From Hyphococcus sp. (GTDB lineage Bacteria; Pseudomonadota; Alphaproteobacteria; Caulobacterales; Parvularculaceae): 64,000 bases of DNA. Below the pieces are notes generated by a model, which did not search any database, was not told where the DNA came from, and worked only from the letters and a program-made list of their open reading frames with translations. The stretch spans positions 62,001-126,000 of the forward strand of contig JANQON010000009.1 in NCBI GenBank assembly GCA_028289605.1. The letters are read 5' to 3'. Positions 54,438 through 64,000 of this stretch are shown here, in pieces; positions within the stretch are counted from its first letter, which is position 1, and each line of letters begins with the position of its first letter. Both the position numbers and the translations under genes were made by a program.

Positions 54438-55931
54438 CTAATAGCGCTGAGCGAACGCTTGAGGCGTCCGCTGCGCCCAGGGCGCCGCCTCCTCAAGCTC
54501 ATAGGCCAGTTCAATCAGCATCGCATCGCCGCCTTGCGCCGCCGCCGCCATGACGCCGATCGGCAATCCGCTCTCAGATTGCGCAAGCGGCAGCGAGATC
54601 GCAGGCGCGCCTGCGATGTTGGCGAAATGGGTGAACGGAGAATACTCAAGGAGTCGCTCAAAAATGACCGGGAACGCGCCGGTCGGCGAAAGCCGGCCGA
54701 TCGGCGGCGCGGTCGACGCCAGCGTCGGAGACAACAGGATATCATAGTCGTCAAACGCCGCGCGCCAGTCGCCCGCAAACGCGGCAAGCCGGTTGACGGC
54801 GTCTTCCAGTCCTTCCTTCCGCGCTTCGTAATAATCGATCAGGCCGAACGTCCACGGTTCGAAATCATTATAGGCCGCCTTGCGCCCGGCAGCCTCTTCC
54901 CAGCCGGCGACAGCGGAGGACGCGCCCGCGCCCCAATACAGAATAAAGTCCTGTCCCACCGTAACCGGGAACGGCGGCTCGATTTCCGTGACCTCATGGC
55001 CCGCTTCCGCCAGCAGCGCCGCCGTATTGCGGACCGCTGCGGCGACGTCCTCATCGACCGGGGTCTCTGTCGGCGCGACGGTATGAAAAGCGATCTTTCG
55101 ACGCGTCGTCGCAGGTCCCTCGATAAAGCCGACGGCCGGGTGATCACTCTCAATTTCCATCATCGCGAAAAAGGCGGCCGTGTCGCGGACGGTGCGCGAT
55201 TCGATGCCGTGTTCGCTCAAACGCACCGGGCGCCCCGCTGGACGCTCCGGTTCGGGAAATCGAAAGCTGGACGGCTTCAGGCCGACAAGGCCGCAGCAGG
55301 CGGCGGGAATGCGAATGGATCCGCCGCCGTCGGACGCGTGAGCGACAGGCACCACGCGCGCCGCCACCAGCGCCGCCGCGCCGCCGGACGATCCGCCTGC
55401 GGAGTGATCCAGATTCCACGGATTTCTGGCGTGCCCCGAAAGAGACGTCTCCGTTGTGGCGTGAAGTCCGAATTCAGGCGTCGCGCTTTTACCGAGGCTG
55501 ATCAGCCCCGTTCCCAGATAGGCGCCGATGAAATCGGATTGGGTCGCTGCAATGTTATTTGCAAAAACCCGCGAGCCGTAGGTGGTGCGCTGTCCTATAA
55601 CGTTGTTCAAATCCTTGACGAATGTCGGAACGCCGAACCACGGCCCGGCCGGCGTCTGCGCCGCCTGTTCCCGCGCGGATTCGTAATAGGGCGACACGAT
55701 CGAGTTGATCATTGGGTTAGCGACTTCGGCGCGGGCGATGGCGGCGTCCACCACCTCCAGCGCTGTCACGTCCCCGTTTTTGATCGACTGGGCGACGGCG
55801 ACGGCGTCCATGTCGGCGAGGTCCGCCTCCTGCGACGGCGCATCGCTATTTCGCGCACAGGCTGTGAGTATGAAGGGCGCTGCGGCGGCGGACGACAAGG
55901 CGCGCCGGCGGGTGATGGATGAAGAGTTCAT
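54438..55931 (-). CDS. Exported amidase, probable Tat lipoprotein
   Basis: 497 residues. The signal has a twin-arginine start (SITRRRALSSAAAAPF) and lipobox LTAC, suggesting a Tat-exported lipoprotein. The amidase-signature triad is seen: Lys in FVKDLNNV, Ser in SAGGSSGGAAALVAA with the cis-Ser before it, all at normal spacing. Substrates of secreted amidases in this family vary widely and none is indicated. No strong Shine-Dalgarno. It begins 70 bp after leuB. Confidence 0.87.
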   Translation of the reverse strand: MNSSSITRRRALSSAAAAPFILTACARNSDAPSQEADLADMDAVAVAQSIKNGDVTALEVVDAAIARAEVANPMINSIVSPYYESAREQAAQTPAGPWFGVPTFVKDLNNVIGQRTTYGSRVFANNIAATQSDFIGAYLGTGLISLGKSATPEFGLHATTETSLSGHARNPWNLDHSAGGSSGGAAALVAARVVPVAHASDGGGSIRIPAACCGLVGLKPSSFRFPEPERPAGRPVRLSEHGIESRTVRDTAAFFAMMEIESDHPAVGFIEGPATTRRKIAFHTVAPTETPVDEDVAAAVRNTAALLAEAGHEVTEIEPPFPVTVGQDFILYWGAGASSAVAGWEEAAGRKAAYNDFEPWTFGLIDYYEARKEGLEDAVNRLAAFAGDWRAAFDDYDILLSPTLASTAPPIGRLSPTGAFPVIFERLLEYSPFTHFANIAGAPAISLPLAQSESGLPIGVMAAAAQGGDAMLIELAYELEEAAPWAQRTPQAFAQRY

Positions 55932-56001
55932 ATCTGCTCGCAGTAGCTTCGTCGGGCGGTTTTAAACCCGATCCCCGCCGGCGATCCAGACAGTTCGGCG
56001 C

Positions 56002-57048
56002 CTATCGGCCAATTCGATCGGCGATCGCCCGCGCGAGGGCGTCGCAGCCGTCCGGCCCTCCGATATCGGCGGTTCCCCTGCCCTCCGACAGCGCGTCCGC
56101 CACCGCTTTCTCGATGACGTCCGCAGCCTCCGGCGCGTCAAGGCTCAGGCGAAACATCATCGCCGCAGACAGGATCGCGCCGATGGGATTGGCCTTGTCC
56201 TCGCCGGCGATGTCCGGGGCGCTGCCATGGATCGGTTCGTACAGCCCCTTCTTGCCGGCGCCCAGAGAAGCCGACGGGGCCAGCCCGATGGACGCCGCAA
56301 TCACGGAGGCTTCGTCGCTCAGAATATCGCCGAACATGTTCTCGGTGAGAATAACGTCAAAGTCCGCCGGCGCCTGAATCAGCTTCATCGCCATGGCGTC
56401 GACAAGCACGTGATCGAGCGCAACGTCTTGATAGTCTGTCTCTTGAAGCGCGCTGACCGTTTTGCGCCACAGACGGCTTGTGGCGAGCACATTGGCCTTA
56501 TCGACAGAGGTAACGCGCCCCTTTCGCAACCGCGCCGTTTCGAACGCCACGCGCGCGACGCGTTCGACCTCGGCTTTCGAATAGGAACACTCGTCCCGCG
56601 CAACGTCGTCGCCTTCCTCGCGCTTTCCGAAGTAAATGCCGCTGGTCAATTCGCGAACGAACACCATGTCGACCCCCGTCGCGCGAGACGGCGTCAGCGG
56701 CGATTTCGTCTCGTGCCCAGGAAAAATGCGGACGGGACGGAGATTGGCGAAGAGCTCCAGCTCTTTTCTGATGGCGAGCAAACCCTGCTCAGGCCTTACA
56801 TCGGCGCCGTCCCATTTCGGTCCGCCCACCGCGCCGAGAAAAATGGCGTCCGCGCGAGCGCAAACCGCCCTCGTTTCGTCGGGATACGGCGCGCCGTGCG
56901 CGTCAATGGCGGCGCCGCCGAAGGCGCATTCGACAAAGTCGACGTCAATGCCGCATCGCTGCGCCGCCGCCGTCGCCGCCCGTTTCGCCGCAAAGGCAAC
57001 CTCCGGTCCGACGCCGTCTCCGGAAAGAAACGCAATGAGAAAACTCAA
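56002..57048 (-). CDS. leuB: 3-isopropylmalate dehydrogenase
   Basis: 348 residues. It makes 2-oxoisocaproate, the leucine precursor, with NAD. FLSGDGVGPEV opens the protein. The metal and substrate region has TENMFGDILSDEAS, and the NAD region YEPIHGSAPDIAGEDKANPI. The start is TTG at 57048; it overlaps the leuD TGA stop (TTGA), and no ATG or GTG lies close by. Last gene of the leuA-leuC-leuD-leuB run. Confidence 0.96.
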   Translation of the reverse strand: MSFLIAFLSGDGVGPEVAFAAKRAATAAAQRCGIDVDFVECAFGGAAIDAHGAPYPDETRAVCARADAIFLGAVGGPKWDGADVRPEQGLLAIRKELELFANLRPVRIFPGHETKSPLTPSRATGVDMVFVRELTSGIYFGKREEGDDVARDECSYSKAEVERVARVAFETARLRKGRVTSVDKANVLATSRLWRKTVSALQETDYQDVALDHVLVDAMAMKLIQAPADFDVILTENMFGDILSDEASVIAASIGLAPSASLGAGKKGLYEPIHGSAPDIAGEDKANPIGAILSAAMMFRLSLDAPEAADVIEKAVADALSEGRGTADIGGPDGCDALARAIADRIGR

Positions 57049-57626
57049 GATCTTCCGTCCTCAAAAGCTTCGATCGCCGATGTCTGGTTGAGGAGATGAC
57101 CCAGAGGGTCAACCCCATCGAGCAGGCACCGTCGCGCGAAGGGTTCGACTTCAAACACCGTCTGCCATCCGTCCGGCAGCCGCACGGTCTGCGTTTGCAG
57201 GTCAATGGTGACCGCAGCGCCGGGCGACTGCAAAAGTTTCTGATGTGTTTTGGCGTCGACAACAACGGGCAGAAGACCGTTCTTTAGTGCATTACTTGTG
57301 AAGATATCTGCAATGTCGGAACTGATTACGGCTCTGAAGCCGAAATCATAGAGCGCCCATGGCGCATGCTCCCGGGACGAACCGCAGCCGAAATTGGCGC
57401 CGGCGACGAGAACTTTGTGCGTTTGGGGGTCGACGCCGTTGAGCGTTGATGAGTTTCTCGCTCGGCCCTGGTCGTCGTACCGCCAGTCGTAAAACGCCGA
57501 CCTGCCGAGCCCCTCTCGCGACGTGGTGGTCAGGAACCGCGCCGGAATAATCTGGTCGGTATCGATGTTGTCCTTGGCGAGCACAACCGTCTGCGACGTC
57601 AAGGCGGTGAAAGGTTCAAACGACAT
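57045..57626 (-). CDS. leuD: 3-isopropylmalate dehydratase small subunit
   Basis: 193 residues. The swivelling domain has [14 protein letters not shown], then [14 protein letters not shown] and [20 protein letters not shown] [15 protein letters not shown]. It pairs with LeuC. The ATG at 57626 lies inside the leuC end, overlapping by 11 bp; GGAG is in front of it. Its stop overlaps the leuB TTG. Confidence 0.96.
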   Translation of the reverse strand: MSFEPFTALTSQTVVLAKDNIDTDQIIPARFLTTTSREGLGRSAFYDWRYDDQGRARNSSTLNGVDPQTHKVLVAGANFGCGSSREHAPWALYDFGFRAVISSDIADIFTSNALKNGLLPVVVDAKTHQKLLQSPGAAVTIDLQTQTVRLPDGWQTVFEVEPFARRCLLDGVDPLGHLLNQTSAIEAFEDGRS

Positions 57627-59037
57627 CAAAACGCTCCGCCGGATCTTTCAGATAGGGCCGCGGATCAGCGATGCGGCCTTCGATGGCGCTCGCCGCCGCC
57701 GTTGCGGGACTGGCGAGGACGGTGCGCACGCCTTTGCCTTGCCGCCCCATGAAGTTGCGATTCGAGGTTGAAACAACGAGATCTCCCGGCGCGCCGGCGT
57801 CCCCGTTCATGGCGATGCACATGGAGCAGCCCGGTTCGCGCCACTCTGCGCCCGCGTCTAAAAAGACCTTGTGCAATCCCTCCGCCTCCGCCTCCCGGCG
57901 CACGGCTTCCGAGCCCGGCACAATGAGCGCCACGACGTCGTCCTTGACGCGCCGTCCGCGCAGAACCCGCGCAGCCAGGCGAAGATCGGACAGACGCGAA
58001 TTGGTGCAGCTGCCGATGAACACGCGATGAACCGCGTTTTCCGAAAACGGCTTGTCAGGCTCGAACTGCATGTAGTCGGCGGCGACGTCGTCGTCCGCCG
58101 CAGAGGGTTGCACGCCGTCCACCGCGGCGGCGGCGTCCGGAGAAACGCCGAATGTGATCATTGGTTTCACCGCAGCCGCATCGACAACGACGTCCTTATC
58201 GAAATGCGCGCCTTCCTCGGTCTGCAACGCGCGCCAGTCGGACACCGCCTCGTCCCATGCGGCGTCTGTCGGCGCATAGTCTCGACCCTTGAGCCAGTCA
58301 AAAGCGGTTTTGTCCGGCGCGATCATGCCGAACCGGGCGCCCGCTTCGATCGACATATTGCAAAGGGTCATCCGCCCTTCCATCGACAGATTTTCAATGG
58401 CCGGGCCGGCGAACTCCACCGCATATCCCTGCCCGCCGTCGGCGCCGATCTGGGCGATGGTCGCCAATGCGAGGTCTTTGGCGGTGACGCCGAACGCCGG
58501 CGCGCCTTCAAAGCGCACGCGCATGGATCTCGGCTTACGCTGCAATACGCATTGCGTCGCCAGCACGTGCCCGACTTCCGTCGTGCCGATGCCGAAGGCG
58601 AGCGCGCCGAACGCGCCGTGAGTCGACGTATGACTGTCCCCGCAGACGATCGTCTTGCCCGGCTGGGTGAGACCAAGCTCCGGTCCGATCACATGGACAA
58701 TGCCGCGCCGGGGATCGCCCAGACCGAACAGCGTGATCCCGTGCTCTTTGCAATTGTCAATCAGCGTTTCCACTTGCGCCTTCGCTTCGGGCGTGGCGTA
58801 GGGCAATTCGCCTTTTTCGTCCGCCGGCAGGGTCGGCGTTGAATGATCGAGCGTCGCGATCGTGAGATCCGGGCGGCGGACCTTCAGTCCACGGTCTTTC
58901 AGGACTGAAAACGCCTGCGGCGACGTCACTTCATGAACAAGATGCAGGTCGATAAACAGGACCGCGGGCGCGTCCGCGGTCTCTTCCACGACAACATGTC
59001 TCTCCCACAATTTGTCAAACAGCGATTTCGCAGTCAT
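57616..59037 (-). CDS. leuC: 3-isopropylmalate dehydratase large subunit
   Basis: 473 residues, aconitase family. It isomerises 2- to 3-isopropylmalate with LeuD. The three Cys that hold the 4Fe-4S cluster are in [10 protein letters not shown] and [11 protein letters not shown]. The active-site [19 protein letters not shown] is present. It starts 7 nt after leuA and overlaps leuD. Confidence 0.97.
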   Translation of the reverse strand: MTAKSLFDKLWERHVVVEETADAPAVLFIDLHLVHEVTSPQAFSVLKDRGLKVRRPDLTIATLDHSTPTLPADEKGELPYATPEAKAQVETLIDNCKEHGITLFGLGDPRRGIVHVIGPELGLTQPGKTIVCGDSHTSTHGAFGALAFGIGTTEVGHVLATQCVLQRKPRSMRVRFEGAPAFGVTAKDLALATIAQIGADGGQGYAVEFAGPAIENLSMEGRMTLCNMSIEAGARFGMIAPDKTAFDWLKGRDYAPTDAAWDEAVSDWRALQTEEGAHFDKDVVVDAAAVKPMITFGVSPDAAAAVDGVQPSAADDDVAADYMQFEPDKPFSENAVHRVFIGSCTNSRLSDLRLAARVLRGRRVKDDVVALIVPGSEAVRREAEAEGLHKVFLDAGAEWREPGCSMCIAMNGDAGAPGDLVVSTSNRNFMGRQGKGVRTVLASPATAAASAIEGRIADPRPYLKDPAERFDVV

Positions 59038-59044
59038 GGCCTCC

Positions 59045-60601
59045 TCAAGATGCTTCTTCTACGGCGCAGTCGCGCCTTGCTCGCACGGCCGCGGCCTGAT
59101 TGACCGCAGCTACAAACGCCGCGACGGCTGCGTCCGCGACGTCAACTTCCTGGGCCTTGCCGAAATACTGATCCTCGCCCACGTCGATGACGGCCTCGGC
59201 GCGCACGACGCCTTCGGACGCCACATGATGAAGATCAAGAACGCTGATTCGCGCCGGCACGTCGGCGATGGCGCATACAGCGGCGAACGCCGCATCGATC
59301 GGCCCTTCGCCCTTGTGGCGCACCGTGCGCCGCTCGCCATTGTCGTGCTCCATGGTGACGCGGGCGTAAGGACGCTCGCGCCCTTCCATGTCCACATGCA
59401 ATTCCGTCTGACGCATGCGCCAGGGACCGATGCGGCCGTCGGCCTCCGCGTTGCCGGTCAGCAGCTTGACGAGATCGGCGTCAGTGACCTCCCGGCATGT
59501 GTCGGCGAGACGTTTGAACGCCGGAAAAATGTCTTCGATCTTCTGTTTGGAAACATTGAAACCCAGATACTGCGCGCGTGCCAAGACGGCGTGCTTTCCG
59601 GAGTGCTTACCCAGCACCAGCGTATTCGACGGCATGCCGACGGCTTCCGCATCCATGATTTCATAGGTGCGCTTGTCGGCGAGCACGCCGTGCTGGTGAA
59701 TGCCGGCTTCGTGGGCGAACGCGTTCTTGCCGACGATCGCCTTGTTGCGCGGTATCGGATTGTGGGTCACCCGCGACAAGGCGCGCGCCGCCGGATAGAG
59801 CTTGGTCGTATCGATTTGGGTCTTGCAGCCGAAAAAGTCCCGGCGCGTCGCCAGCGCCATGACCGCCTCTTCCATGGAACAATTGCCCGCCCGTTCGCCG
59901 ATGCCGTTGACGGCGCATTCGATCTGGCGCGCGCCGCCGCGGACGGCGGCGAGCGAATTGGCGACCGCCATGCCGAGATCGTCGTGACAATGGACTGAGA
60001 ATGTCACGCCGTCGGCGCCGGGGACGGTTGCAATCAGGAACCGGAACAGATCGGTAATTTCCTCCGGGGTCGTGTATCCGACCGTGTCAGGAATATTGAT
60101 GGTTTTGGCGCCCGCCTCGATCGCCGCCTGCACGGCTTCAGCGAGATAGTCCCGTTCGGTGCGAATGGCGTCTTCGGGCGAAAACTCAACATCGTCGCAG
60201 GCGTCAACGGCGTAGCGAACCGTCTCCGCAATCGCCTTCAGGATTTCGTCCTGCGACATCTTCAGTTTGGCGTCCCGGTGAAGCGGGCTCGTGCCGATGA
60301 AGGTGTGGATGCGTTTGCTCGCCGCCGGTTCAATCGCCCGGGCGGACGCGTCGATATCGCCGGGGTTGAGGCGCGAGAGCGAACAAATCCGCGGACCTTG
60401 AATTTCCGCCGCGATGGTGCGGATCGCCTCGGCGTCCCCCGGCGAGGCGGCGGCGAATCCGGCCTCGATAATGTCGACATTCGCTTCGGCGAGGGCTCTC
60501 GCCACAACCAGCTTGGCGCTGGTCGACATGGAAAACCCCGGCGCCTGTTCGCCGTCGCGCAAGGTGGTGTCAAATATCTTTACATGCGGTTCTTCGGTCA
60601 T
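59045..60601 (-). CDS. leuA: 2-isopropylmalate synthase
   Basis: 518 residues. The catalytic barrel begins [16 protein letters not shown], and the metal-binding histidines are in [14 protein letters not shown]. The C-terminal ~140 residues form the leucine-feedback domain ([20 protein letters not shown]). It condenses 2-oxoisovalerate and acetyl-CoA, the first leucine-specific step. First gene of the leu run; a family C palindrome lies upstream. Confidence 0.97.
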   Translation of the reverse strand: MTEEPHVKIFDTTLRDGEQAPGFSMSTSAKLVVARALAEANVDIIEAGFAAASPGDAEAIRTIAAEIQGPRICSLSRLNPGDIDASARAIEPAASKRIHTFIGTSPLHRDAKLKMSQDEILKAIAETVRYAVDACDDVEFSPEDAIRTERDYLAEAVQAAIEAGAKTINIPDTVGYTTPEEITDLFRFLIATVPGADGVTFSVHCHDDLGMAVANSLAAVRGGARQIECAVNGIGERAGNCSMEEAVMALATRRDFFGCKTQIDTTKLYPAARALSRVTHNPIPRNKAIVGKNAFAHEAGIHQHGVLADKRTYEIMDAEAVGMPSNTLVLGKHSGKHAVLARAQYLGFNVSKQKIEDIFPAFKRLADTCREVTDADLVKLLTGNAEADGRIGPWRMRQTELHVDMEGRERPYARVTMEHDNGERRTVRHKGEGPIDAAFAAVCAIADVPARISVLDLHHVASEGVVRAEAVIDVGEDQYFGKAQEVDVADAAVAAFVAAVNQAAAVRARRDCAVEEAS

Positions 60602-60676
60602 CTCACTTGTCCCTTTTGTTGATCGTCGCCCTTCAACATGCGCGAGGGTCGGCCCTCACGCGGGACTAAGTCGATG

Positions 60677-60800
60677 CGTCATCCCGGGCGCATTGCAGCA
60701 TCTTTGATGATGCAATGCAGAATCGGGATCGCTATCCGTTTGACACGGGTCCCGTGTCTGCGCCGCATCACTGCGTGCTGCGGCGCGCACGGGAAGACGG
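60677..60800. repeat. Palindromic repeat, family C copy 2
   Basis: Left half CGTCATCCCGGGCGCATTGC with an inner GCATC/GATGC hairpin; right half CCCGTGTCTGCGCCGC and an inner GCAGC-type hairpin. The halves face each other and resemble the copy near 26.6 kb. It lies in the 224-bp gap between ilvN and leuA and may separate their transcripts. Confidence 0.7.
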
Positions 60801-60825
60801 ATTATGTTGCGCGCCTTTTGAGCCA

Positions 60826-61392
60826 TCAGTCGCTCTCCGCGCCGCGCCGGATCGAGAGGACGCCCGTTCGGGAGACTTCCTTCAGGCCGAGCGGCTTCAT
60901 CAAATCGATGAACGCCGTGATCTTGTCGCGGGCGCCGGTGACTTCGAATACGAACGAATGTTGCGTCGTATCCAGGACCCGGGCGCGAAAAATGTCGGAA
61001 ACGCGCAAGGCCTCGACGCGCTGCTCGCCCTCATTGAGCACCTTTACGAGCGCAAGCTCGCGTTCGAGCGCGTCGGTTTCCGCGGTCACGTCAATGACGC
61101 GCCGGACCGGCACCAGACGGCCGAGCTGGGCTTTGATCTGATCGATTTTCGCGACCGTGCCGTTGGTGACGATGGTAATGCGCGATGCGTGTTTCTGCGC
61201 GTCGATCTCAGCGACCGTCAGGCTCTCGATGTTGTAGCCGCGCGCGGAAAACAATCCGACGACGCGGGACAAGACGCCGGGCTCGTTGTCGACAATGACG
61301 GCGATAATGGACTCCCGCGCCGCGCCCTGGTCCGGGCTGACGGGATAGACCGACTGCGAATGCATCGTCGTTTGGGCGGTTGAAGCGCTCAC
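60826..61392 (-). CDS. ilvN: Acetolactate synthase small (regulatory) subunit
   Basis: 188 residues. An ACT domain (residues ~28-105) has [20 protein letters not shown] and [14 protein letters not shown], and the C-terminal regulatory domain ends [11 protein letters not shown]. It gives valine feedback to the large subunit. A GTG start overlaps the ilvB TGA (GTGA). The N-terminal ~25 residues are extra relative to E. coli. Confidence 0.95.
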   Translation of the reverse strand: MSASTAQTTMHSQSVYPVSPDQGAARESIIAVIVDNEPGVLSRVVGLFSARGYNIESLTVAEIDAQKHASRITIVTNGTVAKIDQIKAQLGRLVPVRRVIDVTAETDALERELALVKVLNEGEQRVEALRVSDIFRARVLDTTQHSFVFEVTGARDKITAFIDLMKPLGLKEVSRTGVLSIRRGAESD

Positions 61393-63188
61393 ACCAACAC
61401 CTTCCCTTCGTCGCTGATTTCATCGCCGGTGACCTTGCCGCCAAGCAGCATTTCGTTGTGGGCCGCCCCCGACGGGATCATGGGAAAGACGTTCTCTTCG
61501 TGGGTGACGACGCAGTCGAAAAGCACCGGCTTTTTCGACGCAATCATTTCCTCGATCTTGGCGTCAAGTTCCTCCGGCTTTTCCGCGCGCAGGCCGACGC
61601 CGCCATAGGCTTCGGCCAGTTTCACGAAGTCCGGCAGGCTGTCGGAGTAAGAGTGGGAATAGCGCCCGCCATGGAGCAGCTCCTGCCACTGGCGCACCAT
61701 GCCGAGATAAGCGTTGTTCAGGATAAAGATCTTGATCGGCAGGTCGTGTTGCACGGCGGCAGACATTTCCTGCATGGTCATCTGCACTGAGGCGTCGCCG
61801 GCAATATCGATCACCAGCGCGTCCGGATGAGCGACCTGAACGCCCAACGCCGCCGGCAAGCCGTAGCCCATGGTGCCGAGACCGCCCGACGTCATCCATC
61901 GATTGGGCTCTTCGAACTGGAAATACTGCGCCGCCCACATCTGATGCTGGCCGACTTCCGTGGTGACATAGACGTCTTTGTCGCGCGTCAGCGCATACAA
62001 TCGTTCGATTGCATATTGCGGTTTGATGCTTGTGGCGCTGGGCTCGTAGCGAAACGACTTGCGCGCGCGCCAGCCGTCGATGAGCGACAACCAGGCGTCC
62101 ATGCGGGTCTTGTCGTGTTTTTCCTTCGCCTCGCGCGCGTTCCACTCGGCGAGCAGCGCCTCCAGCACCGCGCCGGCGTCGCCGATAATGGCGAGATCGA
62201 CGGGCACGTTCTTGTTGACCGACGACGGGTCGATATCGATGTGGATCTTGCGGGAATTTGGCGAGAATGCATCAAGCCTGCCGGTGACGCGGTCGTCAAA
62301 GCGCGCGCCGACGCAGATCATCAAGTCGCAATCATGCATGGCATTGTTGGCTTCGAGACTGCCATGCATGCCGAGCATGCCCAGCCATTGGGGATCGGAC
62401 GCCGGAAACGCGCCCAGCCCCATCAGGGTCGACGTTACTGGAAAGCCCGTCGCTTTGGCCAACGCGCGCAATCCTTCGCATGCGGACGGACCGGCGTTGA
62501 TGACGCCGCCGCCGGTGTAAAGGATCGGCCGGCGCGCATAGCGCATCAGATCGACGGCCTGATCGATTTCAGCCGATTTGATGTCGGGCAACACAATGCA
62601 ATTGCGGTTACGCGCATTTTCTCGATTGGTGTACGGCGCTTCTTCGAACTGAACGTCTTTGGGAATATCGATCAACACCGGACCGGGCCGGCCGCGCCGG
62701 GCGATATGAAACGCTTCGTGCACAACCCCGGAGAGTTTATGCGCGGACTCAACGAGGTAATTGTGTTTCGTGCACGACCGCGTAATGCCGGTGGTGTCGC
62801 ATTCCTGGAAAGCGTCGGTGCCAATGAAGGGCCGCGCGACCTGGCCCGAAATGCAGACAACTGGAATAGAGTCGAGGAGCGCATCGGCGAGACCCGTCAC
62901 CGCATTGGTGGCGCCGGGTCCTGACGTGACGAGCGCAACGCCGACCTTGCCCGTGGATCGGGCGTAGCCTTCCGCCGCGTGCACCGCGCCCTGTTCGTGC
63001 CGCATCAAGACGTGCCGGATCGTGTCGCGTTGATGCAGCGCGTCGTAGATCGGCAGCACCGCGCCGCCAGGATAGCCGAAAATGACCTCGACGCCCTGCT
63101 CTTCCAGCGCGTCGAGAACAAGCTCCGCCCCCGACCGGTTCAGGCGGGCGGCAGCGGGCTTAACGGTTTTGGCGTCGGCGACGGTCAT
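61389..63188 (-). CDS. ilvB: Acetolactate synthase large subunit
   Basis: 599 residues. ThDP enzyme; catalytic Glu65 in [14 protein letters not shown], and the ThDP/Mg motif [15 protein letters not shown] with NNAYLG. The FAD-binding middle domain has [16 protein letters not shown]. It makes acetolactate or acetohydroxybutyrate. It starts 2 nt after the ilvC stop, and ilvN overlaps its end. All key motifs are present. Confidence 0.97.
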   Translation of the reverse strand: MTVADAKTVKPAAARLNRSGAELVLDALEEQGVEVIFGYPGGAVLPIYDALHQRDTIRHVLMRHEQGAVHAAEGYARSTGKVGVALVTSGPGATNAVTGLADALLDSIPVVCISGQVARPFIGTDAFQECDTTGITRSCTKHNYLVESAHKLSGVVHEAFHIARRGRPGPVLIDIPKDVQFEEAPYTNRENARNRNCIVLPDIKSAEIDQAVDLMRYARRPILYTGGGVINAGPSACEGLRALAKATGFPVTSTLMGLGAFPASDPQWLGMLGMHGSLEANNAMHDCDLMICVGARFDDRVTGRLDAFSPNSRKIHIDIDPSSVNKNVPVDLAIIGDAGAVLEALLAEWNAREAKEKHDKTRMDAWLSLIDGWRARKSFRYEPSATSIKPQYAIERLYALTRDKDVYVTTEVGQHQMWAAQYFQFEEPNRWMTSGGLGTMGYGLPAALGVQVAHPDALVIDIAGDASVQMTMQEMSAAVQHDLPIKIFILNNAYLGMVRQWQELLHGGRYSHSYSDSLPDFVKLAEAYGGVGLRAEKPEELDAKIEEMIASKKPVLFDCVVTHEENVFPMIPSGAAHNEMLLGGKVTGDEISDEGKVLV

Positions 63189-63190
63189 CG

Positions 63191-64000
<810 letters not shown>

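Noticed and set aside
53559-55922. 787-codon open frame antisense to dusA and the amidase
   Set aside because: Arginine- and histidine-rich with no domain, fully antisense to two intact genes. Long antisense frames are expected in GC-rich coding DNA.
57871-58842. Open frame of 323 codons antisense to leuC
   Set aside because: Shadow of leuC; basic, low-complexity composition.

Overview
The window looks like chromosomal DNA of a GC-rich, flagellated alphaproteobacterium. Several gene orders point there: carB-greA, guaB-rsmB-guaA, fabD/fabG/acpP/fabF/mltG/yicC/gmk, rpsF-rpsR-rplI-dnaB-alr, and fliX divergent from flgI with flgJ and an flbY-like gene behind it. The fliX/flgI/flbY set resembles Caulobacter and its relatives (Caulobacterales, Parvularculales). 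The genus cannot be fixed from the sequence alone. No rRNA, tRNA, CRISPR array, transposase or prophage module was seen. Coding density is high and most of the window is core metabolism and information processing, with short accessory patches.

Layout. 1-2.3 kb: 3' half of carB, then greA with its own promoter and terminator. 2.4-15.8 kb: accessory patch with a TPR-like lipoprotein, an M24 peptidase, a host-attachment-family protein behind an FNR/FixK-type box, a SnoaL-like protein, a DUF2946 / TonB-receptor / isonitrile-hydratase-like set, a large beta-helix membrane protein between two microproteins, two small membrane proteins, a TetR regulator, a DUF3237 protein and a MarR regulator with a clear inverted-repeat operator. 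16-23.1 kb (minus strand): fatty-acid synthesis operon (fabD, DUF2332, fabG, acpP, fabF) running into mltG, yicC and gmk. 23.5-30.2 kb (plus strand): rpsF-rpsR-rplI, dnaB, alr, mlaE-mlaF and an FkbM methyltransferase. 30.3-40.7 kb: crotonase / TetR / VOC set, the guanine-nucleotide genes guaB and guaA around rsmB, a phosphatase plus membrane-protein pair, rlmE, a DUF937 protein, a BON-LysM protein and dksA. 40.8-45.3 kb: flagellar block (fliX, flgI, flgJ, flbY-like) with a sigma-54-type promoter, a YbjN-like secreted protein and a tail-anchored GH24 lysozyme. 45.3-56 kb: mixed metabolic genes (UDG, phosphohexomutase, alpha/beta hydrolase, Crp/Fnr regulator, fatty-acid hydroxylase, fabH, TSUP transporter, dusA, amidase). 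56-64 kb (minus strand): branched-chain amino-acid cluster ilvC-ilvB-ilvN, then leuA-leuC-leuD-leuB, taking pyruvate to the valine and isoleucine precursors and on through the leucine branch.

A second layer is a set of palindromic repeats in the gaps between genes. Four families can be told apart by eye. The commonest is a paired hairpin with ends like CGCTCATCCCCGC...GCGGGGATCC. It occurs five times, and one copy of exactly 72 bp lies in frame inside rsmB, adding 24 residues between the protein's two domains. That insertion is the most unusual thing seen here. Others worth checking are a periplasmic isonitrile-hydratase homologue beside a TonB receptor and a DUF2946 protein, an active-looking lysozyme with no signal peptide beside a FlgJ that lacks its muramidase domain, and an intrinsic terminator that ends 16 nt before the dnaB start codon.
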